Shown: one piece after another, positions 37,617 to 47,158 of the stretch | How positions within the stretch are numbered: the first letter of the stretch is position 1 | Layout: each line of letters starts with the position of its first letter | Source of the DNA: Candidatus Enterocloster faecavium | GTDB taxonomy: Bacteria > Bacillota > Clostridia > Lachnospirales > Lachnospiraceae | Reading direction: 5' to 3' | Length of the DNA: 52,742 bases | NCBI GenBank assembly: GCA_019118585.1 | Contig: DWYS01000116.1 | Span: 1 to 52,742, forward strand | Program-made: the position numbers and the translations under genes | The notes under the pieces: model-generated | What the model saw: the letters and a program-made list of their open reading frames with translations, nothing else | Database searches by the model: none | Told to the model about the DNA's origin: nothing

Positions 37617-38350
37617 TCACTTTCCACCGTATCGTTTATGAGGATCTTATACTCATAGCGCTCCACATTAATGACCTCTTTGCCCCAGTAAACCGAGTTT
37701 CCGCCGGCATCATGGACCACATCCTTGGACAGAAGCAGCGCATCATTCTCTTTGATGTTTAAAAGTCTCGCTTCCTCACGGCTGGCATAACAAACTCCTA
37801 TAACCTTAGAACCGCCAACCAGGGTCACTCCGTGCTGATTGAGGATTTCATTGAGAGAGCCGGACAGATCCTCCGCCAAAAGATAAGCATACGCTTTCGG
37901 GAAATGGTTCTCCTCCAAAATGACCGGCACATCATCGCAGTACCTGAGCCGCCGGATACGGATTACTTTATCGTCCTCCGGAATCTTCAGGCGCCTCACA
38001 TCGGAAGGCATGGCCCTCACCAGCTCCGCAGACAGAAACTTAGTACCGGCTTTCTTCCCGTTGAGTTCGCATATCTTCGTAAACCCCATAAAATGGTTCA
38101 GATTTCTGGACAGCTTTTTTCCCGATACAAAGGTTCCGATCCGCTGCCTGCGGACCAGGATCTCCTCATTCACCAAAATTTCCAGGGCCTTTCTGATGGT
38201 AATCCGGCTCACCTGGTATGCCTTGCTCAGCTCCGCTTCCGTGGGGATCCGCGAATTGGCCTTCAGCTCTTTCCGGTCAATCTTCCCCTTAATATCGCTT
38301 GCGATCTGGAGATACAGAGGCACCGCCGTATCCCGAGTAATGTCTGACAT
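37613..38350 (-). CDS. GntR-family (HutC/UTRA) transcriptional regulator, FrlR-like
   Basis: PLYLQIASDIKGKIDRKELKANSRIPTEAELSKAYQVSRITIRKALEIL plus UTRA-type C-terminal domain; start MSDITRD at 38350. Confidence 0.92.
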   Translation of the reverse strand: MSDITRDTAVPLYLQIASDIKGKIDRKELKANSRIPTEAELSKAYQVSRITIRKALEILVNEEILVRRQRIGTFVSGKKLSRNLNHFMGFTKICELNGKKAGTKFLSAELVRAMPSDVRRLKIPEDDKVIRIRRLRYCDDVPVILEENHFPKAYAYLLAEDLSGSLNEILNQHGVTLVGGSKVIGVCYASREEARLLNIKENDALLLSKDVVHDAGGNSVYWGKEVINVERYEYKILINDTVESE

Positions 38351-38383
38351 ATGAACATTCCCTCCCACTACAATAGGCTGCGT

Positions 38384-38399
38384 TGTTAATATCATAACA
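38384..38399. promoter_or_regulatory. Candidate GntR operator
   Basis: Palindrome TGTTA-ATATCA-TAACA immediately upstream of the regulator gene. Confidence 0.45.
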
Positions 38400-38428
38400 C
38401 AGGGGAGGCTTTTCTTCCACCCAAAACT

Positions 38429-39424
38429 TTAGTAATCCAGGTGCCTGTAATATCTTCTGATAGCCAGAGGATGCCTTCTGCAGTACTCCAGATGTACATT
38501 TACCCTCTGGAACGCGGAGCGCATAACAATCGGAGCCAAAATCCAGCGGAACTCATCGCTGATCCCCTCCAGCTTGAATTTCTTAGAGTCAAATACGATC
38601 ACCTTGGCGCTGATCGTATTCACAAATTTCTCCACACGGTCCATCTGAGGACGGGTCGCATCCTCGCCCTTGATCAGGATAACCGGAATATCCCTTTCGA
38701 TCACCTCAAGCGTTCCGTGGAAAAAGTTCGCCGCAGAAATGGGGCGGGTGCGCATCCACTGCATCTCCTCCATGATGCACATGCCATAGCAGGTTGCCCA
38801 GTCCTCCAGATTGCCGGAACCAACCAGATAAGTGATCGGCTCGTCGCAGTAGGTTTCCGCATAGGCCTTCGCATCTGCATCTGCATCCTTGTAAATCTGG
38901 ACTACGTTATCCGGCATATGTACAAGTTCCTTGAAGAACTGATCGTACTGCTCAAAATACCCGGCATTTTTCAGGAAACGCAGTGTGACCCCATACCAAA
39001 AATAATAACCTGCGCCTACTGCATGGACCAGATAATCACACTTTTCATAGAGAGGGCTTCCCTCCTTCTCCACATAGCCAATTACCCTGGCTCCCGCCTC
39101 ATGTGCCTTATCCACAGCCTGGACCACTTCTTTTGTGTCACCTGAAACGGACTCGATCACAACCACGGATTCCTTGTCAAAGAAAGGATTTCCAACCAGA
39201 TTAAAATCCGCCGCGTTCTCTACATACATCGGAACCCTGGCCCCCAACTGCTTTACAATGTGCATCATCTGGCTGGCATAGAGAACCGTACCGCCGATCC
39301 CAATGTAAAAAATAGTGGAATATCCCTTGGCGCAGACTTCATCCACGATCTTTTCCACCTTGGGGATCAGGTCTACACCGTTCTGATGTTCCTGTCTTAC
39401 CTTAGCTTCGTCAAAATTAAACAT
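38429..39424 (-). CDS. SIS-domain protein, FrlB/GfrF-like deglycase (paralog 2, divergent)
   Basis: IFYIGIGGTVLYASQM, VVVIESVSGDTKEVVQAV, C-terminal HPLAIRRYYRHLDY. Confidence 0.85.
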   Translation of the reverse strand: MFNFDEAKVRQEHQNGVDLIPKVEKIVDEVCAKGYSTIFYIGIGGTVLYASQMMHIVKQLGARVPMYVENAADFNLVGNPFFDKESVVVIESVSGDTKEVVQAVDKAHEAGARVIGYVEKEGSPLYEKCDYLVHAVGAGYYFWYGVTLRFLKNAGYFEQYDQFFKELVHMPDNVVQIYKDADADAKAYAETYCDEPITYLVGSGNLEDWATCYGMCIMEEMQWMRTRPISAANFFHGTLEVIERDIPVILIKGEDATRPQMDRVEKFVNTISAKVIVFDSKKFKLEGISDEFRWILAPIVMRSAFQRVNVHLEYCRRHPLAIRRYYRHLDY

Positions 39425-39449
39425 TTCGTACCCCTCCTTATTCTTGGAT

Positions 39450-40418
39450 TTAATACTCCAGTTTCCACATATATCTTCTCTGGGTCAGCGGATGGCAGCG
39501 GACGATCGCCAGCTGTTCCGCATATACCCGCAGCACCGCTGTCAGCACCATCGGGTTAAAATACTCAGCCACCACGGCCGGAACTTCCGAACCAATGCCG
39601 AAATCTTTTCCATCCAGAACCGTTGTTTTTGCCTGGAAACGGTTCAGGAAATCCAGCGCTCTGGAATCCAGAGCCCGGGTTCTCCCCTCATTCATCAGAA
39701 GGATAAAGGGAACATCCTTCTCCACGATCTCAAAAGGTCCATGGAAGAACTCCCCGTCATGGAAAGAGCCGGAATTAACCCACTGCATCTCCATCAGCAG
39801 GCAGATAGAGAATGAATAGGCCACCTCCTGGGTAGCTCCGGAACTCATAACGTAAATCACCGGCGCGTCCTTATAGTCCTCAGCGAAGCGCTTTGCAGAG
39901 GGAAGTACAAATGATACAGACTTTTCAATCACATCGTATATTTTTGCGAAAGCCTCCTGCATCTCCTCATAGTGTCCATAACCCTCATACTCATTCAGGA
40001 TCTCCACAGCCAGCATCAGTACATTGACCATTTTTTCCAGTTTGGCAGCATAATTTTTTTCAAACCCATGGACGATCACATAGTGCGCATTCTGGGCCAG
40101 GGGCGAATCCGCTGCATGGGTCACTGCAATAACCTTGGCGCCCAATTCCATGGCTTTCTTTCCCGCGGCCACTGTCTCCGGCGTAGTCCCGCCCAGAGAA
40201 CAGGTCACTACAATGGCCGTATCATCTACTGCCACAGGAGTTGCATGGAGAAATTCGTTGGCCGTATAGTGCCCAACCCGGATGTTTTTTGAATTCATCT
40301 CCAGGAAATATTTTGCAGGATACAGCTCTGCCTTTGATGCGCCGCAGCCCACAAAATATACAGATTTAACACTGGGCATGGTTTCCTTGATTGACTGGAT
40401 GATCTGTTTTGGTTCCAT
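39450..40418 (-). CDS. SIS-domain protein, FrlB-like deglycase (paralog 1)
   Basis: VYFVGCGASKAELYPAKYF, NEFLHATPVAVDDTAIVVTCSLGGTTPETV, C-terminal HPLTQRRYMWKLEY; start MEPKQII at 40418. Confidence 0.88.
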   Translation of the reverse strand: MEPKQIIQSIKETMPSVKSVYFVGCGASKAELYPAKYFLEMNSKNIRVGHYTANEFLHATPVAVDDTAIVVTCSLGGTTPETVAAGKKAMELGAKVIAVTHAADSPLAQNAHYVIVHGFEKNYAAKLEKMVNVLMLAVEILNEYEGYGHYEEMQEAFAKIYDVIEKSVSFVLPSAKRFAEDYKDAPVIYVMSSGATQEVAYSFSICLLMEMQWVNSGSFHDGEFFHGPFEIVEKDVPFILLMNEGRTRALDSRALDFLNRFQAKTTVLDGKDFGIGSEVPAVVAEYFNPMVLTAVLRVYAEQLAIVRCHPLTQRRYMWKLEY

Positions 40419-40447
40419 AATCCACTTCCTCCTTATATTATAATACA

Positions 40448-40476
40448 AATATATGACAAATGATACCAAATGTCAA
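40448..40476 (-). promoter_or_regulatory. Promoter of the SIS-SIS-GntR-FrlC operon
   Basis: TTGACA - 17 bp - TATATT on the minus strand. Confidence 0.75.
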
Positions 40477-40480
40477 CAAC

Positions 40481-40523
40481 AAAAAAGCTCCAGGTCCTGA
40501 TCCAGAACCTGAAGCGGTTTTTT
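40481..40523 (-). terminator. Bidirectional-looking terminator after the MBL gene
   Basis: A6 - GCTCCAGGT...ACCTGAAGC - T6 arrangement. Confidence 0.85.
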
Positions 40524-40532
40524 AATGTTTTC

Positions 40533-41393
40533 TCAGACCGTTTCTTCCACACCGAATCCAAACCGATACCATACATGATGCCTCGGTATGAAGAACTTTA
40601 TATTCGGACACTCTCTCTCCAAATTTCCGCGAATTACTTCCAGAACCGCCTGAGCATTCAGCTTATCCTTAGGAAGTCCCATGCCCTGAACGATTTCCGG
40701 ATGCGCTGCAAAGAGGGTGTCCCAGATATCATAGTGATGGGGAATCACAACCTTAGGTTGAATTGCCTTTACCAGTCTGGCAAACATCTGATGATCCTGT
40801 TTTGGACTAACATGCATAATAGCGATATCGTTTACGCTGTAACCTGCCATCCGGTGAATCTGCTCCTGAGTAGTCATCCCTCCCCATATCACTATCCTAG
40901 TTCCGTCACTGGCGGTAATCCGATAGTTGAGCATCTCAAGAGAACCATAAAACTCTATCGCTTTTCGTTTTCCATCTTCCGCGATGCAGTAACCCCGATT
41001 CCAGTAATTTCCTCCTTTGGATTCCGTGTGCCGGGCTGCAATAGCTTCGATCTTTAAGTCGTCAAATTCGAAGACCTCTCCACTTCTAACTCGAAACAGC
41101 CGCTCCACATTCAAGTCATACTCCCGGCATAGTTCTTCTGCCGAAAGGTCTCCCACAAAAATAGCCGCGCCCGGAAATTTCTTCTGAATCCTTCCAATAC
41201 TCTGGGCATGGTCAATATGGGTATGTGTCAACAGCACATAATCGGCCCGCTCCAACTTTTCCAGAGGGAAAGGCTCAATCTGGGCCTCATCTAACCACGG
41301 ATCCACCAGCAGATGGGCTCCGCCAGGCAGGATCATCTCAAACCCTGCATTATTCAGCCACCGAAGTTTTATTCCCGAAGAAAACATTTCCAT
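40533..41393 (-). CDS. Metallo-beta-lactamase-fold hydrolase (UlaG-like)
   Basis: LVDPWLDEAQIEPFPLEKLERADYVLLTHTHIDHAQSIG; start MEMFSSG at 41393. Confidence 0.85.
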   Translation of the reverse strand: MEMFSSGIKLRWLNNAGFEMILPGGAHLLVDPWLDEAQIEPFPLEKLERADYVLLTHTHIDHAQSIGRIQKKFPGAAIFVGDLSAEELCREYDLNVERLFRVRSGEVFEFDDLKIEAIAARHTESKGGNYWNRGYCIAEDGKRKAIEFYGSLEMLNYRITASDGTRIVIWGGMTTQEQIHRMAGYSVNDIAIMHVSPKQDHQMFARLVKAIQPKVVIPHHYDIWDTLFAAHPEIVQGMGLPKDKLNAQAVLEVIRGNLERECPNIKFFIPRHHVWYRFGFGVEETV

Positions 41394-41397
41394 AAGC

Positions 41398-42492
41398 TTA
41401 TCCTTCCTTAATCTTCCGGGCAATCATTTCGCCCATCACTGCAGTTCCTACTACTTGTTTTTTCTCTAAATTTTTCTCTGCCAGGTCCGCCGTCACATAC
41501 CCCTCCTCCAGCACCTGTTCAATCCCCTTTTCTACTGCCTCTGCCTCCTCTTCCAGTCCAAAGGAACAACGCAGCATCAGAGCTACAGCGGCAATCATAC
41601 CCACCGGACACACCATCTGCTTTCCAATCATCGTCTCATCGGGATGGTGAAGCTGATTAGGCGTATATAATCCTGGTCCCTTCACCGACAGTTCTGCGGA
41701 AGCATAGAGTCCGGGTGTACCTGTCAGTCCTGTCCCTTCATCGGAGATAATATCCCCAAACAAATTCGAGGTTACCACCACATCAAACTCTTCCGGATGC
41801 GTTACCAGCTTCAGGGCCGCTGAGTCGATATATCCATGGGAAAGCTGTATCCCGGGGTAGTGTTCCCCCATCTGGGTCACCGTTTTTCTCCAAAGTCTGG
41901 AGCTCTCCAACACATTAGCCTTATCCAGGCTGAGCAGCTTTTTCTTCCTGGCTCCCGCTATCTCAAAAGCGATTTTAGCGGTGTCCCACACAATGTCCAC
42001 ATTGTAATACTCATATTCATAGGCCTCCGCCCCATGCTCTCCCACCTGCCTGACCTGTTCGGAGCAGAGAACCCCTCCCGCGATATCCCTTACAAAGATC
42101 AGATCCAGCCCTCTCTCTGTCACCTCCTTTTTTAAAGGAGACAAGGAGCACAAAGGAGCGTACAGACGTACCGGGCGGATGTTTGTGGTAACCTTCAGAC
42201 AGCGTCTGAGCTTTAAAAGACCGTATTCCGGACGCAGGTGGAAAGGATTGTCCTGATATTTTTTCAGCCCCACGTTTCCCAAAAGCACCGCATCCGATGC
42301 CAGACAAACCCTTTGTGCCTCCTCCGGGAGGGGAGACCCCTGTTCTTCTATACCTTTGCCGCAGGCGGTCACCTCTGTCAGCTTAAGGATGTGACCATAT
42401 CTGCGGCTGATGATTCTTAAAATATCTAGGGCAGGCAGGACCATCTCCGGTCCTGCCCCATCCCCTGGGATCACTGCAATATTCAGTTTCAT
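41398..42492 (-). CDS. Isocitrate/isopropylmalate/malate dehydrogenase family (LeuB-like)
   Basis: MKLNIAVIPGDGAGPEMVLPALDIL, RPEYGLLKLRRCLKVTTNIRPVRLY, DKANVLESSRLWRKTV, SNLFGDIISDEGTGLTG; start 42492 not 42663. Confidence 0.9.
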   Translation of the reverse strand: MKLNIAVIPGDGAGPEMVLPALDILRIISRRYGHILKLTEVTACGKGIEEQGSPLPEEAQRVCLASDAVLLGNVGLKKYQDNPFHLRPEYGLLKLRRCLKVTTNIRPVRLYAPLCSLSPLKKEVTERGLDLIFVRDIAGGVLCSEQVRQVGEHGAEAYEYEYYNVDIVWDTAKIAFEIAGARKKKLLSLDKANVLESSRLWRKTVTQMGEHYPGIQLSHGYIDSAALKLVTHPEEFDVVVTSNLFGDIISDEGTGLTGTPGLYASAELSVKGPGLYTPNQLHHPDETMIGKQMVCPVGMIAAVALMLRCSFGLEEEAEAVEKGIEQVLEEGYVTADLAEKNLEKKQVVGTAVMGEMIARKIKEG

Positions 42493-42512
42493 TTTCCGCA
42501 ACCTCTTAAAAG

Positions 42513-43841
42513 TTAATGGAAGAAAGGCCAGAGCAGCGCAATCCAGATTACCATTAACGCGCCTCCAATCCTGGTGGAGATTGAGGCGAAGGCCAGCAGG
42601 TTCATACGATTGGCCGCGGAGAGCACTGCCAGGTCGCCGGAACCGCCGATATTGCAGCAGCATAGACCGGCGGTAACGCCTGCCTCATAGGGCCACAGGC
42701 CAGAAAGCCTCGCAAACAGCATAGCTCCCACAAAAGCGCCCAGCGTACCCATAAAGATTACAACCAACGCTCCAATACTGAACGCCGTTCCCAGTGCAGC
42801 CAAATCCAAAGAATTGATCCCGATACCTGCGATAACCATGGGGAATATGGCTTTCAGCGCAAAATTCATCGCATATACGCAGTTATTCTCCATCTCCTCA
42901 GGCAGAATCGCCGTACACTTAGCAATGATGATAAAAATAATCGTCCACGCAAGGCTGGGAATCGCGCTCAGCCCGGGAAGGCCTCCCACAATACAGCCCA
43001 TCAGATAAAATCCGAGGCCGATAAAGATACCGGAACCTAATGCCGCGTAATCCAGAGAAGAGCTTGGACGCTTCTTTTCTTCGTCCATTTTTTCTCCCTT
43101 TCTCCGTAAAATATCTCCATTTCCATTCATCCCCTTCATCCTGGCAGTAATCTTACCTCCCACTGCCGCCATAACAATAGCGATTACATTGGAAATAGAC
43201 ACATAGCAGAGATAACGTCCGGAATTTACCATCATATCCGTGCCAGTCAGGTTCGTATATAAACTAGGGATTGTCACTAGAGCTCCGCCGGACCCCCCGG
43301 ACATACAGGGAGCACCTACGTCGAAAAGAGCATCCACCACGCCAAAGCCGGTGATGATCCCGCCCAAAGCGCAAAACAGCAGTGCAAAGAACTGACTTCC
43401 CAAAATTGTCGGCATGTATCGTGCCGTAGCGCCCAGGATGATCTTCCGGTCCATAACCATGATCGAGCCAGCCATTAGGAGTGCAATATACACATTCTGG
43501 AATCCTCCCGACATCAGGACCTTAACACCATTCTGAAGATTTTCCGGGATCAGGCCCAGAAAGTTGATCAATGCACACCCAAGCATCGGAAGCAGGCAGA
43601 CTCCGCCCAGATAGTCATTTAAGATAGGTACTGTTCCTCCAATCCAATACAGGAGTCCTCCCACTGCCATCAAAAACGCGACCGTCGCCACATAATCTGT
43701 TGCCACATAGCTGCCCGCTTCATTTGAGTAAATCGTAACCGTAGGCATAAAGCCCATATAAACCGTCACCATTACCACGATAAAGAATACGACAAAATAT
43801 GGAATCTTCATTCCACAGATACGATATTCGCTTTTCGCCAT
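42513..43841 (-). CDS. 2-hydroxycarboxylate transporter family (2HCT, CitS/CimH-like)
   Basis: Two GGxG re-entrant-loop motifs: CMSGGSGGALVTIPSLY and CCCNIGGSGDLAVLSAANRMNLLAFASISTRIGGALM. Confidence 0.88.
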   Translation of the reverse strand: MAKSEYRICGMKIPYFVVFFIVVMVTVYMGFMPTVTIYSNEAGSYVATDYVATVAFLMAVGGLLYWIGGTVPILNDYLGGVCLLPMLGCALINFLGLIPENLQNGVKVLMSGGFQNVYIALLMAGSIMVMDRKIILGATARYMPTILGSQFFALLFCALGGIITGFGVVDALFDVGAPCMSGGSGGALVTIPSLYTNLTGTDMMVNSGRYLCYVSISNVIAIVMAAVGGKITARMKGMNGNGDILRRKGEKMDEEKKRPSSSLDYAALGSGIFIGLGFYLMGCIVGGLPGLSAIPSLAWTIIFIIIAKCTAILPEEMENNCVYAMNFALKAIFPMVIAGIGINSLDLAALGTAFSIGALVVIFMGTLGAFVGAMLFARLSGLWPYEAGVTAGLCCCNIGGSGDLAVLSAANRMNLLAFASISTRIGGALMVIWIALLWPFFH

Positions 43842-43890
43842 AAGTAACCTCCTCGGGTTATTTCAACCCTGATATGATTTTGTATTGATT

Positions 43891-44958
43891 TTACTGGTAA
43901 ATCTGCACTTCTTCTTCCCCGCGCTCCACACGCATGGCGCCCTCATACAGAGCCTGGATTTCTCCCTCTCCCGGATACCGGTAGACCGGAGCGATAAAGG
44001 AAACCCGGTCGGTAATCCAATCGGTCATCCGTTTGGAGTGGGCGATTCCGCCGGTCAGAGCAATGGCGTCCACTCTTCCGTTTACGGTTGTTGCCAACGC
44101 CCCTACCTCCTTGGCAATCTGGTAGGCTGTGGTCTCAAAGACCAGCTTGGCGTAGTCATCCCCTTCCTCAATGCGCTTTTCCACTTCTCTAGCGTCATTG
44201 GTACCCAGGTGACTGACCCAGCCTCCTCTTCCGACCATGGTCTTGTAGGCCTGTTCATAGGTTAGCCCTTCACGGTAGGCCAGATCCAGCACATCGCTGT
44301 TGGGGAGCCCTCCGGAACGCTCCGGCGACATAGGGCCGTCTCCATCCAGACCGTTGTTGACATCCACTACCTTCCCCTTTCGGTGCATGCCCACCGTCAC
44401 GCCTCCGCCGATATGGCAGACGATCACATTTACATCCTGGTAGCTCTTCCCCAAGACCCTGGCTACCTTACGGGCAATGGCCTTCTGGTTCAAAACATGG
44501 AACTGGCAGACGCGGTTAACGTCTTTCAGTCCTGTCATTCTCGCCAGGGGCCAGAGCTCATCTACCACTACCGGGTCCACGATGTAGGCTTTTACTCCGG
44601 CCTCATCGGCCAGTTCCCTGGCGATCAAAGCGCCCAGATTGCAGGCATGCTCCTTTTTGGGATGGAGCATCTCCTGGACCATGGCGTCATTGACCTCGTA
44701 GGTGCCGCCTGGGATGGGCTTTAAGAGTCCTCCCCGGGCGGAGATGCACAGCAGCTCGTCCAATCCAATGCCGGCCTTTTCCAGCACCTCCTCCACCTTT
44801 TTCAAGCGGAATTCCTTCTGGTCCGCAACATGGGCGAAGGGTCTTAACTCCTCCGGTGAGTGTTGGATGCTCTCCAAATGGATCATCTCATCGTCGCAGT
44901 AAACCGCAATCTTCGTGGAGGTCGAGCCCGGATTGATGATCAGAACCTTATCCCTCAT
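43891..44958 (-). CDS. buk: Butyrate kinase family
   Basis: VLIINPGSTSTKIAVY, VIVCHIGGGVTVGMHRKGKVVDVNNGLDGDGPMSPERSG; start MRDKVLI at 44958. Confidence 0.93.
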   Translation of the reverse strand: MRDKVLIINPGSTSTKIAVYCDDEMIHLESIQHSPEELRPFAHVADQKEFRLKKVEEVLEKAGIGLDELLCISARGGLLKPIPGGTYEVNDAMVQEMLHPKKEHACNLGALIARELADEAGVKAYIVDPVVVDELWPLARMTGLKDVNRVCQFHVLNQKAIARKVARVLGKSYQDVNVIVCHIGGGVTVGMHRKGKVVDVNNGLDGDGPMSPERSGGLPNSDVLDLAYREGLTYEQAYKTMVGRGGWVSHLGTNDAREVEKRIEEGDDYAKLVFETTAYQIAKEVGALATTVNGRVDAIALTGGIAHSKRMTDWITDRVSFIAPVYRYPGEGEIQALYEGAMRVERGEEEVQIYQ

Positions 44959-45871
44959 GGCCCGCCTCCTCCTGACTTCCGGCAATCAGCAGCGCAAGGG
45001 CAATACTGTTGAGCTTTGTCTCCGGCGCATCGGAGCGGGATGTGATCACCACAGGCGCAGCCGCCCCCATCAGAACCCCGGCGATCTCGCATCTTGCCAT
45101 GTAAACCAGGGTTTTCCACATAATATTTCCGCATTCAATATTGGGCATCAGAAGCACATCCGCGTGACCGGCCACCGGGCTGTTGATTCCTTTATGCTTG
45201 GCCGCATCCACATCCAGAGCGTTGTCCAGTCCTAAGGGACCGTCTACCGTAATCCCTTTAAACTGCCCCCTCTGGCTCATGATCGCCAGGGAGCCGGCGT
45301 CAATGGTGGGCTGCATGGAGGGATTGATCACCTCCACGGCGCAGACGGCGGCTGCCTTGGGATTTTCAATTTCCAGCGCTTTGCATACCGGAATAGTATT
45401 GTTGATCATACCGATTTTTTCTTCCAGAGTGGGATACATGATCATAGCCGCATCCGTCATGAGGATCAGACGGTCCATCTTAACAGAGTCAAATACCGCC
45501 ACATGGCTTAAAAGCTTGCCGGTCCTCAGCCCATACTCCTTATTCAGTACCGCTTTCAGGAAATCCGCCGTTCCAATCAGCCCCTTCATCACCAGATGGG
45601 CCTCCTTGTCGTGAACCAGTCTGACCGCCCGTTCCGCTGCTTTTTTCGGTTCCGGCTCATGGATCACCGTCACCCGGTTTAAATCCAGTTCAATCTCCTC
45701 CGCAATCTGACGGATCTTCGATTCGTCCCCGCAGAGAGTGGCCTCCGCGATCCCTAAATCCATAGCTTCCTTGACTGCTTCCAGAACCGGACGATCCTCG
45801 GCGGCGGCCACGGCCACCCTCCGTTTTTCTCTCTCCAGAAGTCTGTCCTTTACCTCCCGCAGTGATTTCAT
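44948..45871 (-). CDS. ptb: Phosphate butyryltransferase family
   Basis: HLVMKGLIGTADFLKAVLNKEYGLRTG, DGPLGLDNALDVDAAKHKGINSPVAGHADVLLMPNIECGNIMWKTLVY. Confidence 0.92.
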   Translation of the reverse strand: MKSLREVKDRLLEREKRRVAVAAAEDRPVLEAVKEAMDLGIAEATLCGDESKIRQIAEEIELDLNRVTVIHEPEPKKAAERAVRLVHDKEAHLVMKGLIGTADFLKAVLNKEYGLRTGKLLSHVAVFDSVKMDRLILMTDAAMIMYPTLEEKIGMINNTIPVCKALEIENPKAAAVCAVEVINPSMQPTIDAGSLAIMSQRGQFKGITVDGPLGLDNALDVDAAKHKGINSPVAGHADVLLMPNIECGNIMWKTLVYMARCEIAGVLMGAAAPVVITSRSDAPETKLNSIALALLIAGSQEEAGHEG

Positions 45872-45895
45872 TCCACATCCTCCAGTCTATTTCAA

Positions 45896-47146
45896 TTAAA
45901 GCTTTCTCGGGTCCGCAATCTCACCCTTCAGAGCAGAAGCTGCCGCCACCGCCGGGGATGAGAGGTAGACCTGAGCTTTAGGAGAGCCGTAGCGTCCTAA
46001 AAAGTTTCGGTTGTTGGTTCCCAAGGCTATCTCACCATCGGAGAGCAGTCCCATGGTACGCCCCTCACAGAAGGAGCAGTAGGGCGGCGTTACCATCCCT
46101 CCTGCCTCCACCAGAGTCTGGATATATCCCAGTTCCATGGCCTTCTCCATGATCGAGTTGGAAGCCGGAGTGACAATAAATTTCAGGTTATGGCTGATGG
46201 TTTTTCCCTTAAGGATTCCGGCCGCAATCTCTAAATCCTCCAGCCTTCCGTTGGTACAGGAACCCAGAAATACCTGGTCCAGCTTAGTTCCCTCCACCTC
46301 GGAAAGGGGATGAACATTGTCCACATAAGGCGGGCAGGAAAGTACCGGTTCCAAATCCTCCGCCCGGTAGGTCAGAACACGCTCGTAGACCGCGTCCTCA
46401 TCCGCTTTCACCCAGGACACCGTATCGTAATCCACCTTGCTGTACTCCGCTGTTTTGCGGTCCACGCCAAAGAGTCCCACTTTTCCGCCGCACTCCACTA
46501 CCATGTTGGCAATAGTCATTCTTCCATCGATGCTCAAGGAATCGATAGCTGTACCGCAGAATTCCAGAGATTTGTAAGTGCCGCCCGCTGCTCCCAGGTC
46601 TCCCAATACCCGCAAGATGATGTCTTTTGCATATACATGGGGCGGAAGGACTCCATCAATCTGAATCTTAATGGCACTTGGAACTCTCAGCCACATCTCC
46701 CCGGTTCCCCAGATAGAGGCCATCTCCGTGTACCCGATCCCTGTGGAGAAGCAGCCTACCGCTCCGTAGGTAGGAGTATGGGAGTCTGTTACAAACACGA
46801 TATCTCCCGGCTTTGCGTAACCCAGTTCCGGAATCAGCTGGTGAACGATTCCTCCCGTAGCGTGGAAATGTTTGATTCCATATTCCTCGATCAGCTGATA
46901 ACCCGCTTCCAGGCTTCTGGGGTCGCCTTCCAGACAGGCCGGATTTAAATGGTCGTGCATAATTCCGATCTTGTCGGAATTCCACACCTTTGTCAGCCCC
47001 ATCTTTTTCATTTTGTCCTGGAGGAAGGAAGTGTAGATATCATGGATTACCACAAAATCCGGTTCCACAATGACCAGGTCTCCCGGTTTCACTTCCTTTC
47101 CGTCGATATGCTTCATAATAATTTTTTCCGCCAGTGTGTGTCCCAT
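45896..47146 (-). CDS. 3-isopropylmalate dehydratase/homoaconitase-type large subunit (LeuC-like)
   Basis: MHDHLNPA, TDSHTPTYGAVGCF, FLGSCTNGRLEDLEIAA, TPPYCSFCEGRTMG: all three expected Fe-S cysteines present. Confidence 0.93.
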   Translation of the reverse strand: MGHTLAEKIIMKHIDGKEVKPGDLVIVEPDFVVIHDIYTSFLQDKMKKMGLTKVWNSDKIGIMHDHLNPACLEGDPRSLEAGYQLIEEYGIKHFHATGGIVHQLIPELGYAKPGDIVFVTDSHTPTYGAVGCFSTGIGYTEMASIWGTGEMWLRVPSAIKIQIDGVLPPHVYAKDIILRVLGDLGAAGGTYKSLEFCGTAIDSLSIDGRMTIANMVVECGGKVGLFGVDRKTAEYSKVDYDTVSWVKADEDAVYERVLTYRAEDLEPVLSCPPYVDNVHPLSEVEGTKLDQVFLGSCTNGRLEDLEIAAGILKGKTISHNLKFIVTPASNSIMEKAMELGYIQTLVEAGGMVTPPYCSFCEGRTMGLLSDGEIALGTNNRNFLGRYGSPKAQVYLSSPAVAAASALKGEIADPRKL

Positions 47147-47158
47147 TCTTCTCCCTCC

